Assembly: GCA_905235905.1 (NCBI GenBank)
Contig: CAJONO010000212.1
Coordinates: 1-32,587, forward strand
Direction of reading: 5' to 3'
Length of the DNA: 32,587 nucleotides
From: an uncultured Prevotella sp.
GTDB taxonomy: Bacteria; Bacteroidota; Bacteroidia; Bacteroidales; Bacteroidaceae
The notes under the pieces are model-generated. The model had not been told where the DNA came from, did not search any database, and worked only from the letters and a program-made list of their open reading frames with translations. The position numbers and the translations under genes were made by a program. Below, piece by piece: positions 8,159-16,503 of the stretch (the first letter of the stretch is position 1; each line of letters starts with the position of its first letter).

Positions 8159-9847
8159 ATGTTTAGATTTGAAGACCCGAAATATTTGTATCTGCTGGCA
8201 TTGGTTGTGATGCTGGCATTGATTCGTTTCGTAACCTATCGCAATCAGCGGAAACGTATGCGCAAATTTGGCGACCCTCAATTGCTGAATAGCCTGATGC
8301 CAGACGTATCACGTTTACGGCCTACTTTAAAATTCTGGTTGCTCGAAGCCGCCTTGGCACTGCTTATCGTTATGTTGGCACGTCCACAGTTTGGCACACG
8401 TATAAGCCATGAGAAGCGGACAGGTATTGAGACCATTATCTGTATGGATATCAGTAACTCTATGCTGGCCGAAGACGTGGAGCCAAGCCGCCTTGACCGT
8501 GCGAAGATGATGGTTGAGAACATGGTAGACAATTTCACCAACGATAAGATTGGTCTCATCGTATTTGCCGGGGAGGCTTTTGTACAGTTGCCCATTACGA
8601 GTGACTATGTCTCGGCTAAAATGTTCCTTTCAAATATCGACCCCTCGATGATGCAGAGTCAGGGAACCGATATAGCTGCGGCTATTCGTACGGGCCTGCA
8701 TAGCTTCACACAGCAGGAAAATATAGGAAAGGCTATCATCGTCATTACCGATGGTGAAGACCATGAAGGCGGTGCACTCGAAATGGCAAAGGAGGCAAAG
8801 GAGAAGGGCATGCGTGTCTACGTCTTGGGCGTTGGCTCCACCAAAGGGTCACCCATCCCCATCCCCGGCACTGGCGATTATATGCGTGACAATACGGGCA
8901 ACACAGTGATGTCGGCACTCAACGAACAGATGTGCAGCGAAATTGCACAGGCGGGAGGAGGTGCCTACATACATGTGGAAAACAACTCGAATGCCCAGCG
9001 ACTTCTTGACGAGGAACTCGACAAGTTAGAGAAAAACGAGACAGAGAGTACCATTTATAGTGAATATGATGAGCAGTTTCAGGCGGTAGGCTGGATAGTC
9101 CTCTTGCTTCTTGTCCTTGAGGTGTGTATTCTCGATTGCAAGAATCCGTTTATGAAGAATGTTTCATTGTTTGGTAAAAAGAAAAAGATTGTTGCCGCCT
9201 GCCTCTTGATGGTGGCAGTTGGTGTGCAGGCACAGACAGACCGCCAGTACATTCGGCAGGGCAATAAGATGTTCCAACGGGGTGACCTTGAAAAGGCTGA
9301 AGTTGCCTATACCAAGGCTGTAGAGAAAAACGACAAGAATCCTCAGGCACATTACAACTTAGGACGTGTGTTGCAGGAGCAGAAGAAAGATTCTGCTGCC
9401 GTCGAGGCCTACCAACGGGCAGGACGCTTGGAAACGAACCCCTTGCGTAGGTCGCAGGCTTATCACAATATGGGGGTAATTTGTCAGCAGGGCAAACTCT
9501 ATGGCGAGGCAATCGAGGCATATAAGCAGGCTCTCAGACTGAATCCTGCCGACGATGCTACACGGTATAATTTGGTGCTTTGTAAACATCAGAAACAAAA
9601 ACAAGACCAGCAGAAGCAGGAACAGCAGCAGGAGCAGAACCAGCAGGAACAAAAGCAAGAGCAGCAAAAGCAGAATCAGCAAAAGAAGGATGAGAAAGAC
9701 GAGCAGCAACAACAGAAACCTGAGCCCAAGATGAGCAAGGAGAATGCCGAGCAACTTCTGAATGCTGCTATGCAACAAGAGAAGAATACCCAGCAGCGCA
9801 TGCAACAGAAGAAAGGACAGCGCCAGCAGAATGAAAAGAACTGGTAG
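8159..9847 (+). CDS. BatB-BatC fusion: VWA domain plus TPR protein
   Basis: The first part (about 1-335) is BatB-like: hydrophobic helices at about 8-24 and 57-75, the MIDAS motif DISNS (97-101), TDGEDHEGG, and a third helix near 310-325. The second part (about 332-562) is BatC-like: a hydrophobic stretch that looks like an old signal peptide (about 344-358, ending VGVQAQ), roughly three TPR units (about 362-475) and a long Gln/Lys/Glu-rich tail. Separate BatB and BatC proteins are usual in Bacteroides. An in-frame ATG at 9152 (M332) starts what would be a normal BatC signal peptide, so BatC might also be made separately. No batD or batE follows; the next gene is rpoD. Confidence 0.9.
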   Translation: MFRFEDPKYLYLLALVVMLALIRFVTYRNQRKRMRKFGDPQLLNSLMPDVSRLRPTLKFWLLEAALALLIVMLARPQFGTRISHEKRTGIETIICMDISNSMLAEDVEPSRLDRAKMMVENMVDNFTNDKIGLIVFAGEAFVQLPITSDYVSAKMFLSNIDPSMMQSQGTDIAAAIRTGLHSFTQQENIGKAIIVITDGEDHEGGALEMAKEAKEKGMRVYVLGVGSTKGSPIPIPGTGDYMRDNTGNTVMSALNEQMCSEIAQAGGGAYIHVENNSNAQRLLDEELDKLEKNETESTIYSEYDEQFQAVGWIVLLLLVLEVCILDCKNPFMKNVSLFGKKKKIVAACLLMVAVGVQAQTDRQYIRQGNKMFQRGDLEKAEVAYTKAVEKNDKNPQAHYNLGRVLQEQKKDSAAVEAYQRAGRLETNPLRRSQAYHNMGVICQQGKLYGEAIEAYKQALRLNPADDATRYNLVLCKHQKQKQDQQKQEQQQEQNQQEQKQEQQKQNQQKKDEKDEQQQQKPEPKMSKENAEQLLNAAMQQEKNTQQRMQQKKGQRQQNEKNW

Positions 9848-9881
9848 TACGGTTAAAAAGAGTTAATAATCGCTCTTTAGG

Positions 9882-9913
9882 CTTGACACGTATGATTTTT
9901 TTTCGTAATTTTG
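9882..9913 (+). promoter_or_regulatory. Likely promoter of rpoD
   Basis: CTTG at 9882-9885 and TAATTTTG at 9906-9913 are 20 bases apart and fit the Bacteroidota -33/-7 pattern, with one mismatch in the -33 box. The predicted transcription start is about 50 bases before the rpoD ATG. The 122-base gap after batB/C also suggests an independent transcription unit. Confidence 0.65.
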
Positions 9914-9969
9914 CAAACTTTTTGGAGTAAAAGGGTTTAAAAGATAACGCTAATAGCATAGTTTAAAGG

Positions 9970-10842
9970 ATGAGACAACTTAAAATTCAGAAGAGTATCA
10001 CTAACCGTTCGAGCGAGGCGCTCGACAAGTATCTCGTGGAAATTGGCCGTCAGCCACTCGTTACCATTGACGAGGAGATAGAACTTTCACAGGCTATCCG
10101 CCGTGGAGGACTTGAGGGTGAAAAGGCACGTGAGCGGCTTGTCAAGGCCAATTTGCGTTTCGTGGTTTCGGTAGCCAAACAGTATCAGCATCAGGGTCTT
10201 TCGCTGACCGACTTGATTGACGAGGGAAACGTGGGACTCATCAAGGCTGCTGAGAAATTTGACGAGACTCGTGGTTTTAAGTTTATATCATACGCTGTCT
10301 GGTGGATTCGCCAGAGCATATTGCAAGCTATCGCCGAGCAGAGCCGAATTGTCCGCCTGCCACTGAATCAGAGTGGTGCTCTGAGCAAAATTAATCAGGA
10401 AATAAACCGTTTTGAGCAAGAGCATCAGCGACGTCCGTCGGTCACTGAGCTGTCGGAACTTACTGGGGTTGACGATGAGAAGATTGAACAGTCGATGAAG
10501 GCCGACTCCCATCATTTGAGCATCGACGCTCCTTTCGGCGAGGACGATGACAATTCCATGGCAGATTTGCTGTCTTCGGGCGATGATAGCAGGACAGACA
10601 AGGCGGTAGACTTCGAGTCGCTTACCTCTGACTTAGATAACGTGCTTCGTAAAGTGCTCAAGGAACGCGAGTTGCGCATCGTCAAGGAGTGCTTCGGCAT
10701 TGGTTGTCATGAGAAAGGATTAGAGGAAATTGGCACTGAGATGGGGCTGACCCGTGAGCGTGTGCGCCAGATTCGTGAGAAATCGATAGCCAAGCTGCGT
10801 GAAAGCGGCTATGCCAAGATACTGATGAAGTATTTGGGTTAG
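9970..10842 (+). CDS. rpoD: Primary sigma factor RpoD/SigA, Bacteroidota type
   Basis: This is the housekeeping sigma-70 factor that directs RNA polymerase to the -33/-7 promoters seen here. It has 290 aa, typical of the Bacteroidota form that lacks region 1.1. It begins MRQLKIQKS, then region 1.2 (EALDKYLVEIG), region 2 (LTDLIDEGNVGLIKAAEKFD, GFKFISYAVWWIRQ), region 3 and region 4 with a helix-turn-helix (GLTRERVRQIREKSIAKLR). A single gene appears to lie downstream of its own promoter. A 21-bp tandem duplication lies just after its stop. Confidence 0.97.
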   Translation: MRQLKIQKSITNRSSEALDKYLVEIGRQPLVTIDEEIELSQAIRRGGLEGEKARERLVKANLRFVVSVAKQYQHQGLSLTDLIDEGNVGLIKAAEKFDETRGFKFISYAVWWIRQSILQAIAEQSRIVRLPLNQSGALSKINQEINRFEQEHQRRPSVTELSELTGVDDEKIEQSMKADSHHLSIDAPFGEDDDNSMADLLSSGDDSRTDKAVDFESLTSDLDNVLRKVLKERELRIVKECFGIGCHEKGLEEIGTEMGLTRERVRQIREKSIAKLRESGYAKILMKYLG

Positions 10843-10853
10843 CGCTTCTTTCT

Positions 10854-10895
10854 TTTCAGTAGTCCTCTTGCAAATTTCAGTAGTCCTTTTGCAAA
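10854..10895. repeat. 21-bp tandem duplication between rpoD and pgi
   Basis: TTTCAGTAGTCCTCTTGCAAA (10854-10874) is followed directly by a copy with one change, TTTCAGTAGTCCTTTTGCAAA (10875-10895). It fills half of the 83-base gap between rpoD and pgi. I see no convincing pgi promoter in the gap, and the duplicate might be part of one. Confidence 0.9.
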
Positions 10896-10925
10896 AAAGC
10901 ATACTTTTCAATAAAATAATTCAAA

Positions 10926-12278
10926 ATGAAGAACATTAGTCTTGACATCACGAAGGCTGCCTGCTTCTTAGAGGCTGGCGCAGTGAAGGCTTTCGAGCCG
11001 AAGGTAAAGGCCGCACAAGAGGCCCTGGAGAATGGTACATGTCCTGGAAACGACTTCCTCGGATGGCTGCATCTGCCCACCGGGATCATGCCCGCCTTCC
11101 TCGACGAGATTGAGGCTACAGCCAAGGTGCTGCGCGAGAACTGCGAGGCTGTGGTTGTGGCCGGTATCGGTGGAAGCTACCTGGGTGCGCGTGCCGTCAT
11201 CGAGGCACTGAGCAACTCATTCGGCTGGCTCGTACAAGATCAGAAGAATCCGACGATTCTCTTTGCAGGCAATAACATCGGTGAGGACTATCTGTTCGAA
11301 CTGACTGAATACTTGAAGGGAAAGAAGTTTGGCGTAATCAATATTTCAAAGTCGGGTACGACGACCGAGACCGCCCTGACCTTCCGTTTGCTGAAGAAGC
11401 AGTGCGAGGCTCAGCGCGGCAAGGAGGAAGCCAAGAAGGTGATTGTGGCCGTGACCGATGCCAAGCGCGGTGCTGCCCGTACCTGTGCCGACAAGGAGGG
11501 TTACAAGAGCTTCATTATTCCCGACAATGTAGGTGGTCGCTTCTCGGTGCTCACGCCGGTGGGTCTGCTGCCCATTGCCTGCGCTGGTTTCGATATCAAG
11601 GCGCTGGTCGAGGGTGCCCAGACTATGGAGAAGGCCTGCGGCAAGGACGTTCCCTTCGAGGAGAACCTCGCTGCCCAGTATGCTGCCGTGCGCAACGGTC
11701 TGTATCAGGCAGGCAAGAAAATTGAGATTATGGTGAACTACCAGCCGAAACTGCATTTCGTCTCTGAATGGTGGAAACAGCTCTATGGAGAGTCGGAAGG
11801 CAAGGACAAGAAGGGCATCTTCCCCGCCAGCGTCGATTTTACGACCGATCTGCACTCCATGGGTCAGTGGATTCAGGACGGCGAGCGTACTATCTTCGAG
11901 ACTGTCATCTCGATTGAGGAGCCCGAAAAGAAGTTGCTGTTCCCTGAGGACGAGGAGAACCTGGATGGTCTGAACTTCCTTGCTGGCAAGCGTGTGGATG
12001 AGGTGAACAAGATGGCTGAGCTCGGTACCCGTCTGGCTCATGTCGATGGTGGTGTGCCCAACATCCGCATCTCTGTGCCCAAGCTCAACGAGTTCTACAT
12101 CGGCCAGCTCATCTACTTCTTTGAGATTGGCTGTGGCATCAGTGGCAATGTGCTTGGTGTGAATCCGTTCAACCAGCCCGGCGTGGAAGCCTACAAGAAG
12201 AATATGTTTGCCCTGCTCGACAAGCCTGGCTACGAGGCAGAGTCGAAGGCCATTAAGGAACGTCTGGCAAATGAATAA
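10926..12278 (+). CDS. pgi: Glucose-6-phosphate isomerase
   Basis: This enzyme interconverts glucose-6-phosphate and fructose-6-phosphate in glycolysis and gluconeogenesis. The 450-aa length is that of the shorter bacterial form found in Firmicutes and Bacteroidota. Motifs include [16 protein letters not shown] near residue 80, the phosphate-binding [16 protein letters not shown], and [14 protein letters not shown]. The C-terminal [16 protein letters not shown] is also typical. Its last codons overlap the HAD gene start by 8 nt (ATGAATAA). Confidence 0.97.
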   Translation: MKNISLDITKAACFLEAGAVKAFEPKVKAAQEALENGTCPGNDFLGWLHLPTGIMPAFLDEIEATAKVLRENCEAVVVAGIGGSYLGARAVIEALSNSFGWLVQDQKNPTILFAGNNIGEDYLFELTEYLKGKKFGVINISKSGTTTETALTFRLLKKQCEAQRGKEEAKKVIVAVTDAKRGAARTCADKEGYKSFIIPDNVGGRFSVLTPVGLLPIACAGFDIKALVEGAQTMEKACGKDVPFEENLAAQYAAVRNGLYQAGKKIEIMVNYQPKLHFVSEWWKQLYGESEGKDKKGIFPASVDFTTDLHSMGQWIQDGERTIFETVISIEEPEKKLLFPEDEENLDGLNFLAGKRVDEVNKMAELGTRLAHVDGGVPNIRISVPKLNEFYIGQLIYFFEIGCGISGNVLGVNPFNQPGVEAYKKNMFALLDKPGYEAESKAIKERLANE

Positions 12279-13071
12279 AGCCCCCCTTTCGTCCCCCGTG
12301 GGGGATACAATAGCATCTGAAGCCTCCTCGGGGGCAGCAGGGGGGGCTATTGCGCAATACTTAGGGAAGCACGGTTTTGAGGCACTGCACCCCAAAGCCG
12401 TGCTTTTTGATATGGACGGGGTGCTCTATGACTCGATGCCCAACCATGCCGTAGCCTGGCAAAAGTCGATGGAGAGGTTTGGCATCAAGATGCTCCCGCA
12501 GGATGCCTACGCCACCGAAGGAGCACGAGGAGTAGATACTATCAGGCAGATGGTCAGGAAACAGCAAGGACGTGACATCGACGAGGCAGAGGCCCAACGC
12601 ATGTACGATGAGAAGACACGCATTTTCCATCAGATGCCCGAGCCAAACATTATGCCTGGCGTTCTCGAACTAATGGCGCAAATCCATGCCGACGGCCTGT
12701 TAGTGGGGGTGGTCACAGGTAGTGGCCAGCGTCCCCTTATCAATCGACTTCTCAAGGATTTTGGCCGTTTCTTGGACGAGAGCCAGATAACAACGGCTTA
12801 CGATGTGAAGCAGGGGAAACCGAACCCCGATCCCTATCTCAAGGGGCTGCAAAAAGCAGGAAACCTCGAGCCATGGGAAGCAGTGGTAGTCGAGAACGCC
12901 CCACTTGGTGTCCGTGCCGGCGTTGCTGCCCGTATTTTCACTATTGCAGTTAATACTGGTCCCTTGCATGCAGATGCCTTGCTGCAGGAGGGTGCCAACC
13001 TCATTTTCAGCCAGATGCCCGAATTGAGCAGGCAATGGCAACATCTTTTCAGCTATGATAAACCAAGATGA
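12271..13071 (+). CDS. HAD-superfamily hydrolase, beta-phosphoglucomutase-like
   Basis: This is a 266-aa HAD subfamily IA protein with the nucleophile motif [21 protein letters not shown] (motif II), a conserved lysine in [11 protein letters not shown] and [15 protein letters not shown] (motif III/IV). It may be a sugar-phosphate phosphatase or phosphomutase; the location after pgi suggests sugar phosphates as substrates, by inference. The ORF track begins further upstream inside pgi, but ATG 12271 overlaps the pgi stop by 8 nt and is more plausible. Residues about 3-26 are encoded by a GC-rich palindrome (12279-12348), so the true domain begins around [18 protein letters not shown]. Confidence 0.88.
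   Translation: MNKAPLSSPVGDTIASEASSGAAGGAIAQYLGKHGFEALHPKAVLFDMDGVLYDSMPNHAVAWQKSMERFGIKMLPQDAYATEGARGVDTIRQMVRKQQGRDIDEAEAQRMYDEKTRIFHQMPEPNIMPGVLELMAQIHADGLLVGVVTGSGQRPLINRLLKDFGRFLDESQITTAYDVKQGKPNPDPYLKGLQKAGNLEPWEAVVVENAPLGVRAGVAARIFTIAVNTGPLHADALLQEGANLIFSQMPELSRQWQHLFSYDKPR
12279..12348. repeat. GC-rich palindrome encoding the HAD protein N-terminus
   Basis: AGCCCCCC (12279-12286) pairs with GGGGGGCT (12341-12348). Inside, TCCCCC-GT-GGGGGA (12292-12305) makes a second perfect stem. The 70-bp element sits between the pgi stop and the conserved HAD coding region and is open in the HAD frame. It looks inserted at the gene junction. Confidence 0.75.
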
Positions 13072-13345
13072 CCGCTGGGAAAAGCATTACAACGAGATAG
13101 TGCAGTTTATGGAAGCCAACAAGCGGCGACCCTCCAAATATTGTGCTGAGGAACGACACATGCAGCATTGGCTCAAGTACAACAAAAAACTGGCTACACA
13201 AGGAAAATTGCCAGAGGAGAGGGAAGGGAGATTCAACGAACTGCTCTCCTTGGCAAAATCAATGCAGCGCCTTAACCAGTATGCCTATGCCGACGACACC
13301 AAGCGGAATCGAGAAGCAGTCAGTTCTCAATTGTCGCTGTTTTAG
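13055..13345 (+). CDS. Small helicase-associated-domain-like protein
   Basis: This 96-aa protein starts RWEKHYNEIVQFMEANKRRPS and continues with ...MQHWLKYNKKL and GKLPEEREGRFNELL. The pattern (W near the start, PS-Y, W-x-x-x-x-K/R, KL-x-x-E/R) matches the helicase-associated domain (PF03457), a small helical unit of suspected nucleic-acid binding. It is a stand-alone copy here. The ATG lies in a 17-nt overlap with the HAD gene. Its 3' end overlaps that of the convergent lipoprotein gene by 26 nt. Its function is unknown. Confidence 0.75.
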   Translation: MINQDDRWEKHYNEIVQFMEANKRRPSKYCAEERHMQHWLKYNKKLATQGKLPEEREGRFNELLSLAKSMQRLNQYAYADDTKRNREAVSSQLSLF

Positions 13346-13886
13346 TCGTATCGCCAGAAGTGTCAAGATCGGTGTCGCGCTCAATGTGTATGCCCCTTAA
13401 ATTGTCGACCGACAGCTTTAGCGGTATGAATTCATCGTCGCTTTCCGGCAACGACACGCTTACTGCAAACTCCAGTTCCTTGCCTTTTGCCCCAAGGAAA
13501 ATCATGCTCCGTAACAGGGCATTCTGCCTAAACGAATCGTCGAGATAGGAAGCAAACGAACTTTTTGTGAACACTTTCTTGAAGAAGGTGCTGCCATCCT
13601 GCCGCCCAACAATGACGGTGATACGGTTGTCGACAAACTGTTGGCCCGTCTCGTCCTTTACCAATGGCAGACTGTCGGAAGCCACTCGCTCTATTCGCAC
13701 TGAATAGCTGCGCTGCAACCAGTCGGCCTCGCTCGTTCTCACGTCGGCAGGCATGGCTATCGGTGCCTGTAGCCGTTTGGGTACATACTTCGTGGTGATG
13801 ATTTCCTTCTTTGGCTTCTGGTCTTTGCATGCTGGCACCAGCATCATGATGCCGGCAGCCAATAATAACGGTAATATTTTTTTCAT
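13320..13886 (-). CDS. Putative lipoprotein, DUF4738-like
   Basis: The 188-aa protein starts MKKILPLLLAAGIMMLVPAC, a lipoprotein signal with lipobox VPAC and lipidated Cys20. The mature part has no enzyme motif I recognise; its length and layout resemble the Bacteroidota DUF4738 family, but I hold that lightly. The ORF track begins four codons upstream (MSLI), which would fall inside the predicted promoter, so the MKK start is better. The 3' end overlaps the convergent small gene by 26 nt. Confidence 0.8.
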   Translation of the reverse strand: MKKILPLLLAAGIMMLVPACKDQKPKKEIITTKYVPKRLQAPIAMPADVRTSEADWLQRSYSVRIERVASDSLPLVKDETGQQFVDNRITVIVGRQDGSTFFKKVFTKSSFASYLDDSFRQNALLRSMIFLGAKGKELEFAVSVSLPESDDEFIPLKLSVDNLRGIHIERDTDLDTSGDTTKTATIEN

Positions 13887-13895
13887 AATCAGAGA

Positions 13896-13903
13896 CAAAG
13901 TTA
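13896..13903 (-). promoter_or_regulatory. -7 element of the lipoprotein gene
   Basis: On the minus strand this reads TAACTTTG, matching TAnnTTTG. No good -33 TTTG is found at the usual distance. The predicted start site is only a few bases before the ATG at 13886, which would give an almost leaderless mRNA. Confidence 0.45.
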
Positions 13904-13966
13904 CAAAAAAAGGTCGTAACGGCGAAGTAATTTTAGAAGATTAACACTGTGTTTTTTAATTATAGG

Positions 13967-14031
13967 TTGAATTACCTCGCAATTCAGCATGAATTAGCGC
14001 ATAATCCAGCATGAATTGCGAGGTAATTCAA
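13967..14031. repeat. Perfect 19-bp inverted repeat
   Basis: TTGAATTACCTCGCAATTC (13967-13985) and its exact reverse complement (14013-14031) flank a 27-base spacer. The spacer holds AGCATGAATT, repeated across the second arm (CAGCATGAATT at 13985-13995 and 14008-14018). It lies between the stop of the TrmH gene and the start of the lipoprotein gene. There is no T-run, so a classical terminator is unlikely. Confidence 0.9.
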
Positions 14032-14054
14032 CATGTCCCTTCAAAGAGGCGTTT

Positions 14055-14867
14055 TTATGGGTTGTTTGTGGTAGGTCGCAGTTGCCAGAATGCCACTGCC
14101 GAGGCTGCGGCTACATTGAGTGAGTCTACGTGGTTTGCCATGGGTATGCGAGCCACAAAGTCTGCCGAGGCAATGGTTTCTTGTGGCAACCCGTCGCCCT
14201 CTGTGCCTACGACGATTGCTAATCGCTTTTGCTGTATGAGAACAGGGTCGTCGATAGATACCGAGTTGTCGGTAAGTGCCATGGCTACGGTGGTAAAGCC
14301 GAATTGGTGCAGATGGGGTAGGGGTGCGTCATACCATGTCCACGGCACTAAGAAGACGCTTCCCATTGACACGCGCACTGCTCGCCTGTTGAGTGGGTCG
14401 CACGAGTCGGGTGTCAGCAGTACGCCCTCGATGCCCAGTGCCGCTGCCGAGCGGAAAATGGCCCCGATGTTGGTGGTGTCCACCACACCATTGATGACAA
14501 CGATGCGGCTGGCGTTTCCACACACTTCGTCGATGGCTTTCGCTGCCGGCCTGCGCATGGCACAGAGCACCCCCCTTGTCAGCTTATATCCTGTTAGTTG
14601 TGCCAGTAGTTCTCGTTCGCCGGTATAGATGGGAATATTGGCACACTGCGCCATAATATCGGCAGCATCGCCAGTGATGTGGCGCTGTTCGCAGAGCAAG
14701 GCCAAAGGCTCGTAGCCGGCAGCGAGAGCCACCCGAATCACCTTGGGGCTTTCTACGATGAAGATGCCCTTTGAGGGTTCCAGGTTGTTGCGGAGTTCGG
14801 CTTCCGTGAGCCTGCTGAACATCTCGACGCCGGAATGGGAGAGTGACGATATTTTAACAATAGGCAT
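14055..14867 (-). CDS. SpoU/TrmH family RNA 2'-O-methyltransferase
   Basis: This is a 270-aa SPOUT-class RNA methyltransferase. The N-terminal part (about 10-100) resembles the SpoU substrate-binding domain (NLEPSKGIFIVESPKVIRVALAAG). The catalytic domain shows the three SpoU motifs: NIGAIFRSAAALGI, VVGTEGDGLP and IPMANHVDSLNVAAASAVAFW, which form the trefoil-knot SAM site. The substrate (23S rRNA or tRNA) cannot be told from the sequence. It has its own -7 element and is divergent from the HD gene. Confidence 0.92.
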   Translation of the reverse strand: MPIVKISSLSHSGVEMFSRLTEAELRNNLEPSKGIFIVESPKVIRVALAAGYEPLALLCEQRHITGDAADIMAQCANIPIYTGERELLAQLTGYKLTRGVLCAMRRPAAKAIDEVCGNASRIVVINGVVDTTNIGAIFRSAAALGIEGVLLTPDSCDPLNRRAVRVSMGSVFLVPWTWYDAPLPHLHQFGFTTVAMALTDNSVSIDDPVLIQQKRLAIVVGTEGDGLPQETIASADFVARIPMANHVDSLNVAAASAVAFWQLRPTTNNP

Positions 14868-14934
14868 GCTCGTTATTTTCTGTTTGTAGTTTCGGCTCCG
14901 TAACGTTCAGAGACGCTGTTGGCTACCGAGAGTG

Positions 14935-14942
14935 CAAAATTA
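14935..14942 (-). promoter_or_regulatory. -7 element of the TrmH-type gene
   Basis: The minus strand reads TAATTTTG, a full match to TAnnTTTG, about 68 bases upstream of the ATG at 14867. No clear -33 box is seen. Confidence 0.5.
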
Positions 14943-14998
14943 CGACTTTTTTCGTAAAAAAGTGTGTGGTTGTGCCAACATTTTTTCAGAAAAAGTTG

Positions 14999-15006
14999 TA
15001 TCTTTG
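14999..15006 (+). promoter_or_regulatory. -7 element of the HD-domain gene
   Basis: TATCTTTG matches TAnnTTTG and lies 28 bases before the ATG at 15034. The -33 region is AT-rich without a clear TTTG. Its position argues against the upstream ATG (14932) used in the ORF track. Confidence 0.65.
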
Positions 15007-15033
15007 CACCGCTTTTCATTATTACATCCAAAA

Positions 15034-15648
15034 ATGGAGAAAAAAGACTTTCAAGATGCCTTAGAACGGCATGCGTCACAAATTGAAGAAATGCGGCTTG
15101 TGGCTCATGAATTGCATCAGAATGTGAACCAGTCATACGGAGAGGGCCTGCCATACGGCTACCATCTCGACATGGTTGCCCATGTAGCAAGAGAGTATGG
15201 CCATTTGGTCTGTGCGAGCGAGAGCGACGTGATTCCCCTGATGTTTGGCGCCTATTTTCATGATGCCATAGAAGATGCGCGTCTTACATATAATGATGTG
15301 AAGAAGATTGCTGGCAGGCAAATGACGGACGAACAGGCACTAATGGCCACTGAGATTGTCTACGCACTGACCAACGACAAGGGGCGCACCCGTGCCGAGC
15401 GGGCTGGCGAGAAATACTATGCCGGCATACGTGTAACGCCCTATGCGCCGTTTGTGAAGCTCTGTGACCGGCTGGCCAATCTCACTTTCTCCTTTACGGG
15501 TGCCGACAGTTTCAACAACCGTATGAAAGACGTCTACAGGCAGGAGTTGCCCCACTTCCTTGCTTCAGTCCGTTCGCATAGCAATGACATACGCTTTGCC
15601 GTACCAGAAGAAATCGTAGGGCGAATGACCGAACTCGTTGAGAATTGA
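15034..15648 (+). CDS. HD-domain phosphohydrolase, MESH1/SpoT-like
   Basis: This 204-aa protein has HD-fold metal ligands H44 (YGYHLDMVAHVA), H76-D77 (YFHDAIED) and D145 (KLCDRLANL). The order and the segments FHDAIEDARLTYNDVKK, ALTNDKG and VKLCDRLANL resemble the hydrolase domain of SpoT and the small MESH1 proteins, which act on (p)ppGpp or related nucleotides. That substrate is inferred; there is no synthetase, TGS or ACT domain. The 238-aa ORF in the track starts upstream of the -7 element; I prefer ATG 15034. The lipoprotein gene follows after 2 nt. Confidence 0.85.
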   Translation: MEKKDFQDALERHASQIEEMRLVAHELHQNVNQSYGEGLPYGYHLDMVAHVAREYGHLVCASESDVIPLMFGAYFHDAIEDARLTYNDVKKIAGRQMTDEQALMATEIVYALTNDKGRTRAERAGEKYYAGIRVTPYAPFVKLCDRLANLTFSFTGADSFNNRMKDVYRQELPHFLASVRSHSNDIRFAVPEEIVGRMTELVEN

Positions 15649-15650
15649 AA

Positions 15651-16502
15651 ATGAAGTACTTAGGAAAGTTGCTGATGCTGGGTTGTGCAGCCGTTTTTTC
15701 CATGGCTGCCTGTAAAGACGGTAAGACCAACGAACCGTACACCCCTGCCGATAGGTTAGAGTCTGACTCGCTGGTTGTCATGGAGCAAGCGAAAACCGAT
15801 TCCTTGGCAGAAGTCGAGGCCAAGATGCCTGTAGCAGCCGACGAGCTGTTCGACGACTTCTTCTTCAACTATGCTACCAGCAAGCGCCTGCAGTTAGAGC
15901 GCACCGTCTTTCCCCTTCCTGTCCGAAAGGCCGATGGCCAGGAGCAGATAGGGCGGAAGCAATGGAAAATGGAACACTTCTTCATGCAGCAGGACTACTA
16001 TACCCTGCTTTTCGACTCGCCTGAAGAAGTAGAACTGGTGACCGACACGACGGTGAGCCATGTCGTCGTCGAGCATGTAATGCTGGCCGACGCAACCGTT
16101 TGCCAGTACCTGTTCAACAGGCAGAAGGGCATTTGGAGGCTTACGGAAATCGTGTACCAGCCACTGTCTCATAACCCGAATGCCCAGTTCTTCAGCTTCT
16201 ATCAGAGATTCGTGGCCGACTCCCTGTTCCAGCAGGCGAGCTTGGCGAAGCAGATAGACTTTCTGGGGCCCGACTCCGAGGACGATTTCCAGACGATCGA
16301 GGGAGTCATCACCCCCGACTTCTGGAGTGCCTTTGCTCCTGAGTTCCCTACTGGCGACCTCTATAATATAGTCTATGGTCACCAGAACCCGGCTGCCATT
16401 CAGAAGATATTCCTCATCAGGGGTATTGCCAACGGCTTAGAGGTGGAAGTGACCTTCGAACTGCAAAAAGGCCGATGGAAGCTAACTAAGCTCATGAACT
16501 GA
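15651..16502 (+). CDS. Putative lipoprotein, DUF4348-like
   Basis: This 283-aa protein starts MKYLGKLLMLGCAAVF with lipobox-like MAAC and lipidated Cys21. The mature part has DELFDDFFFNYATSKRLQLERTVFPLPV, which I associate with the Bacteroidota DUF4348 family. The function is unknown; an outer-membrane-anchored periplasmic protein is expected. The track uses a TTG two codons earlier; ATG 15651 is more likely. It is followed by murB with a 1-nt gap, so the two are probably translated from the same mRNA. Confidence 0.85.
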   Translation: MKYLGKLLMLGCAAVFSMAACKDGKTNEPYTPADRLESDSLVVMEQAKTDSLAEVEAKMPVAADELFDDFFFNYATSKRLQLERTVFPLPVRKADGQEQIGRKQWKMEHFFMQQDYYTLLFDSPEEVELVTDTTVSHVVVEHVMLADATVCQYLFNRQKGIWRLTEIVYQPLSHNPNAQFFSFYQRFVADSLFQQASLAKQIDFLGPDSEDDFQTIEGVITPDFWSAFAPEFPTGDLYNIVYGHQNPAAIQKIFLIRGIANGLEVEVTFELQKGRWKLTKLMN

Positions 16503-16503
16503 T

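Noticed and set aside
9152-9847. A separate BatC gene starting at the internal ATG
   Set aside because: The reading frame is continuous from the BatB part with no stop codon, so I annotate a fusion and record the internal ATG as an alternative.
14011-14628. 205-aa + strand ORF
   Set aside because: It is antisense to the SpoU methyltransferase, which has all family motifs.
14932-15033. N-terminal extension of the HD-domain protein
   Set aside because: It would start upstream of the TATCTTTG promoter element and has no similarity to the family.
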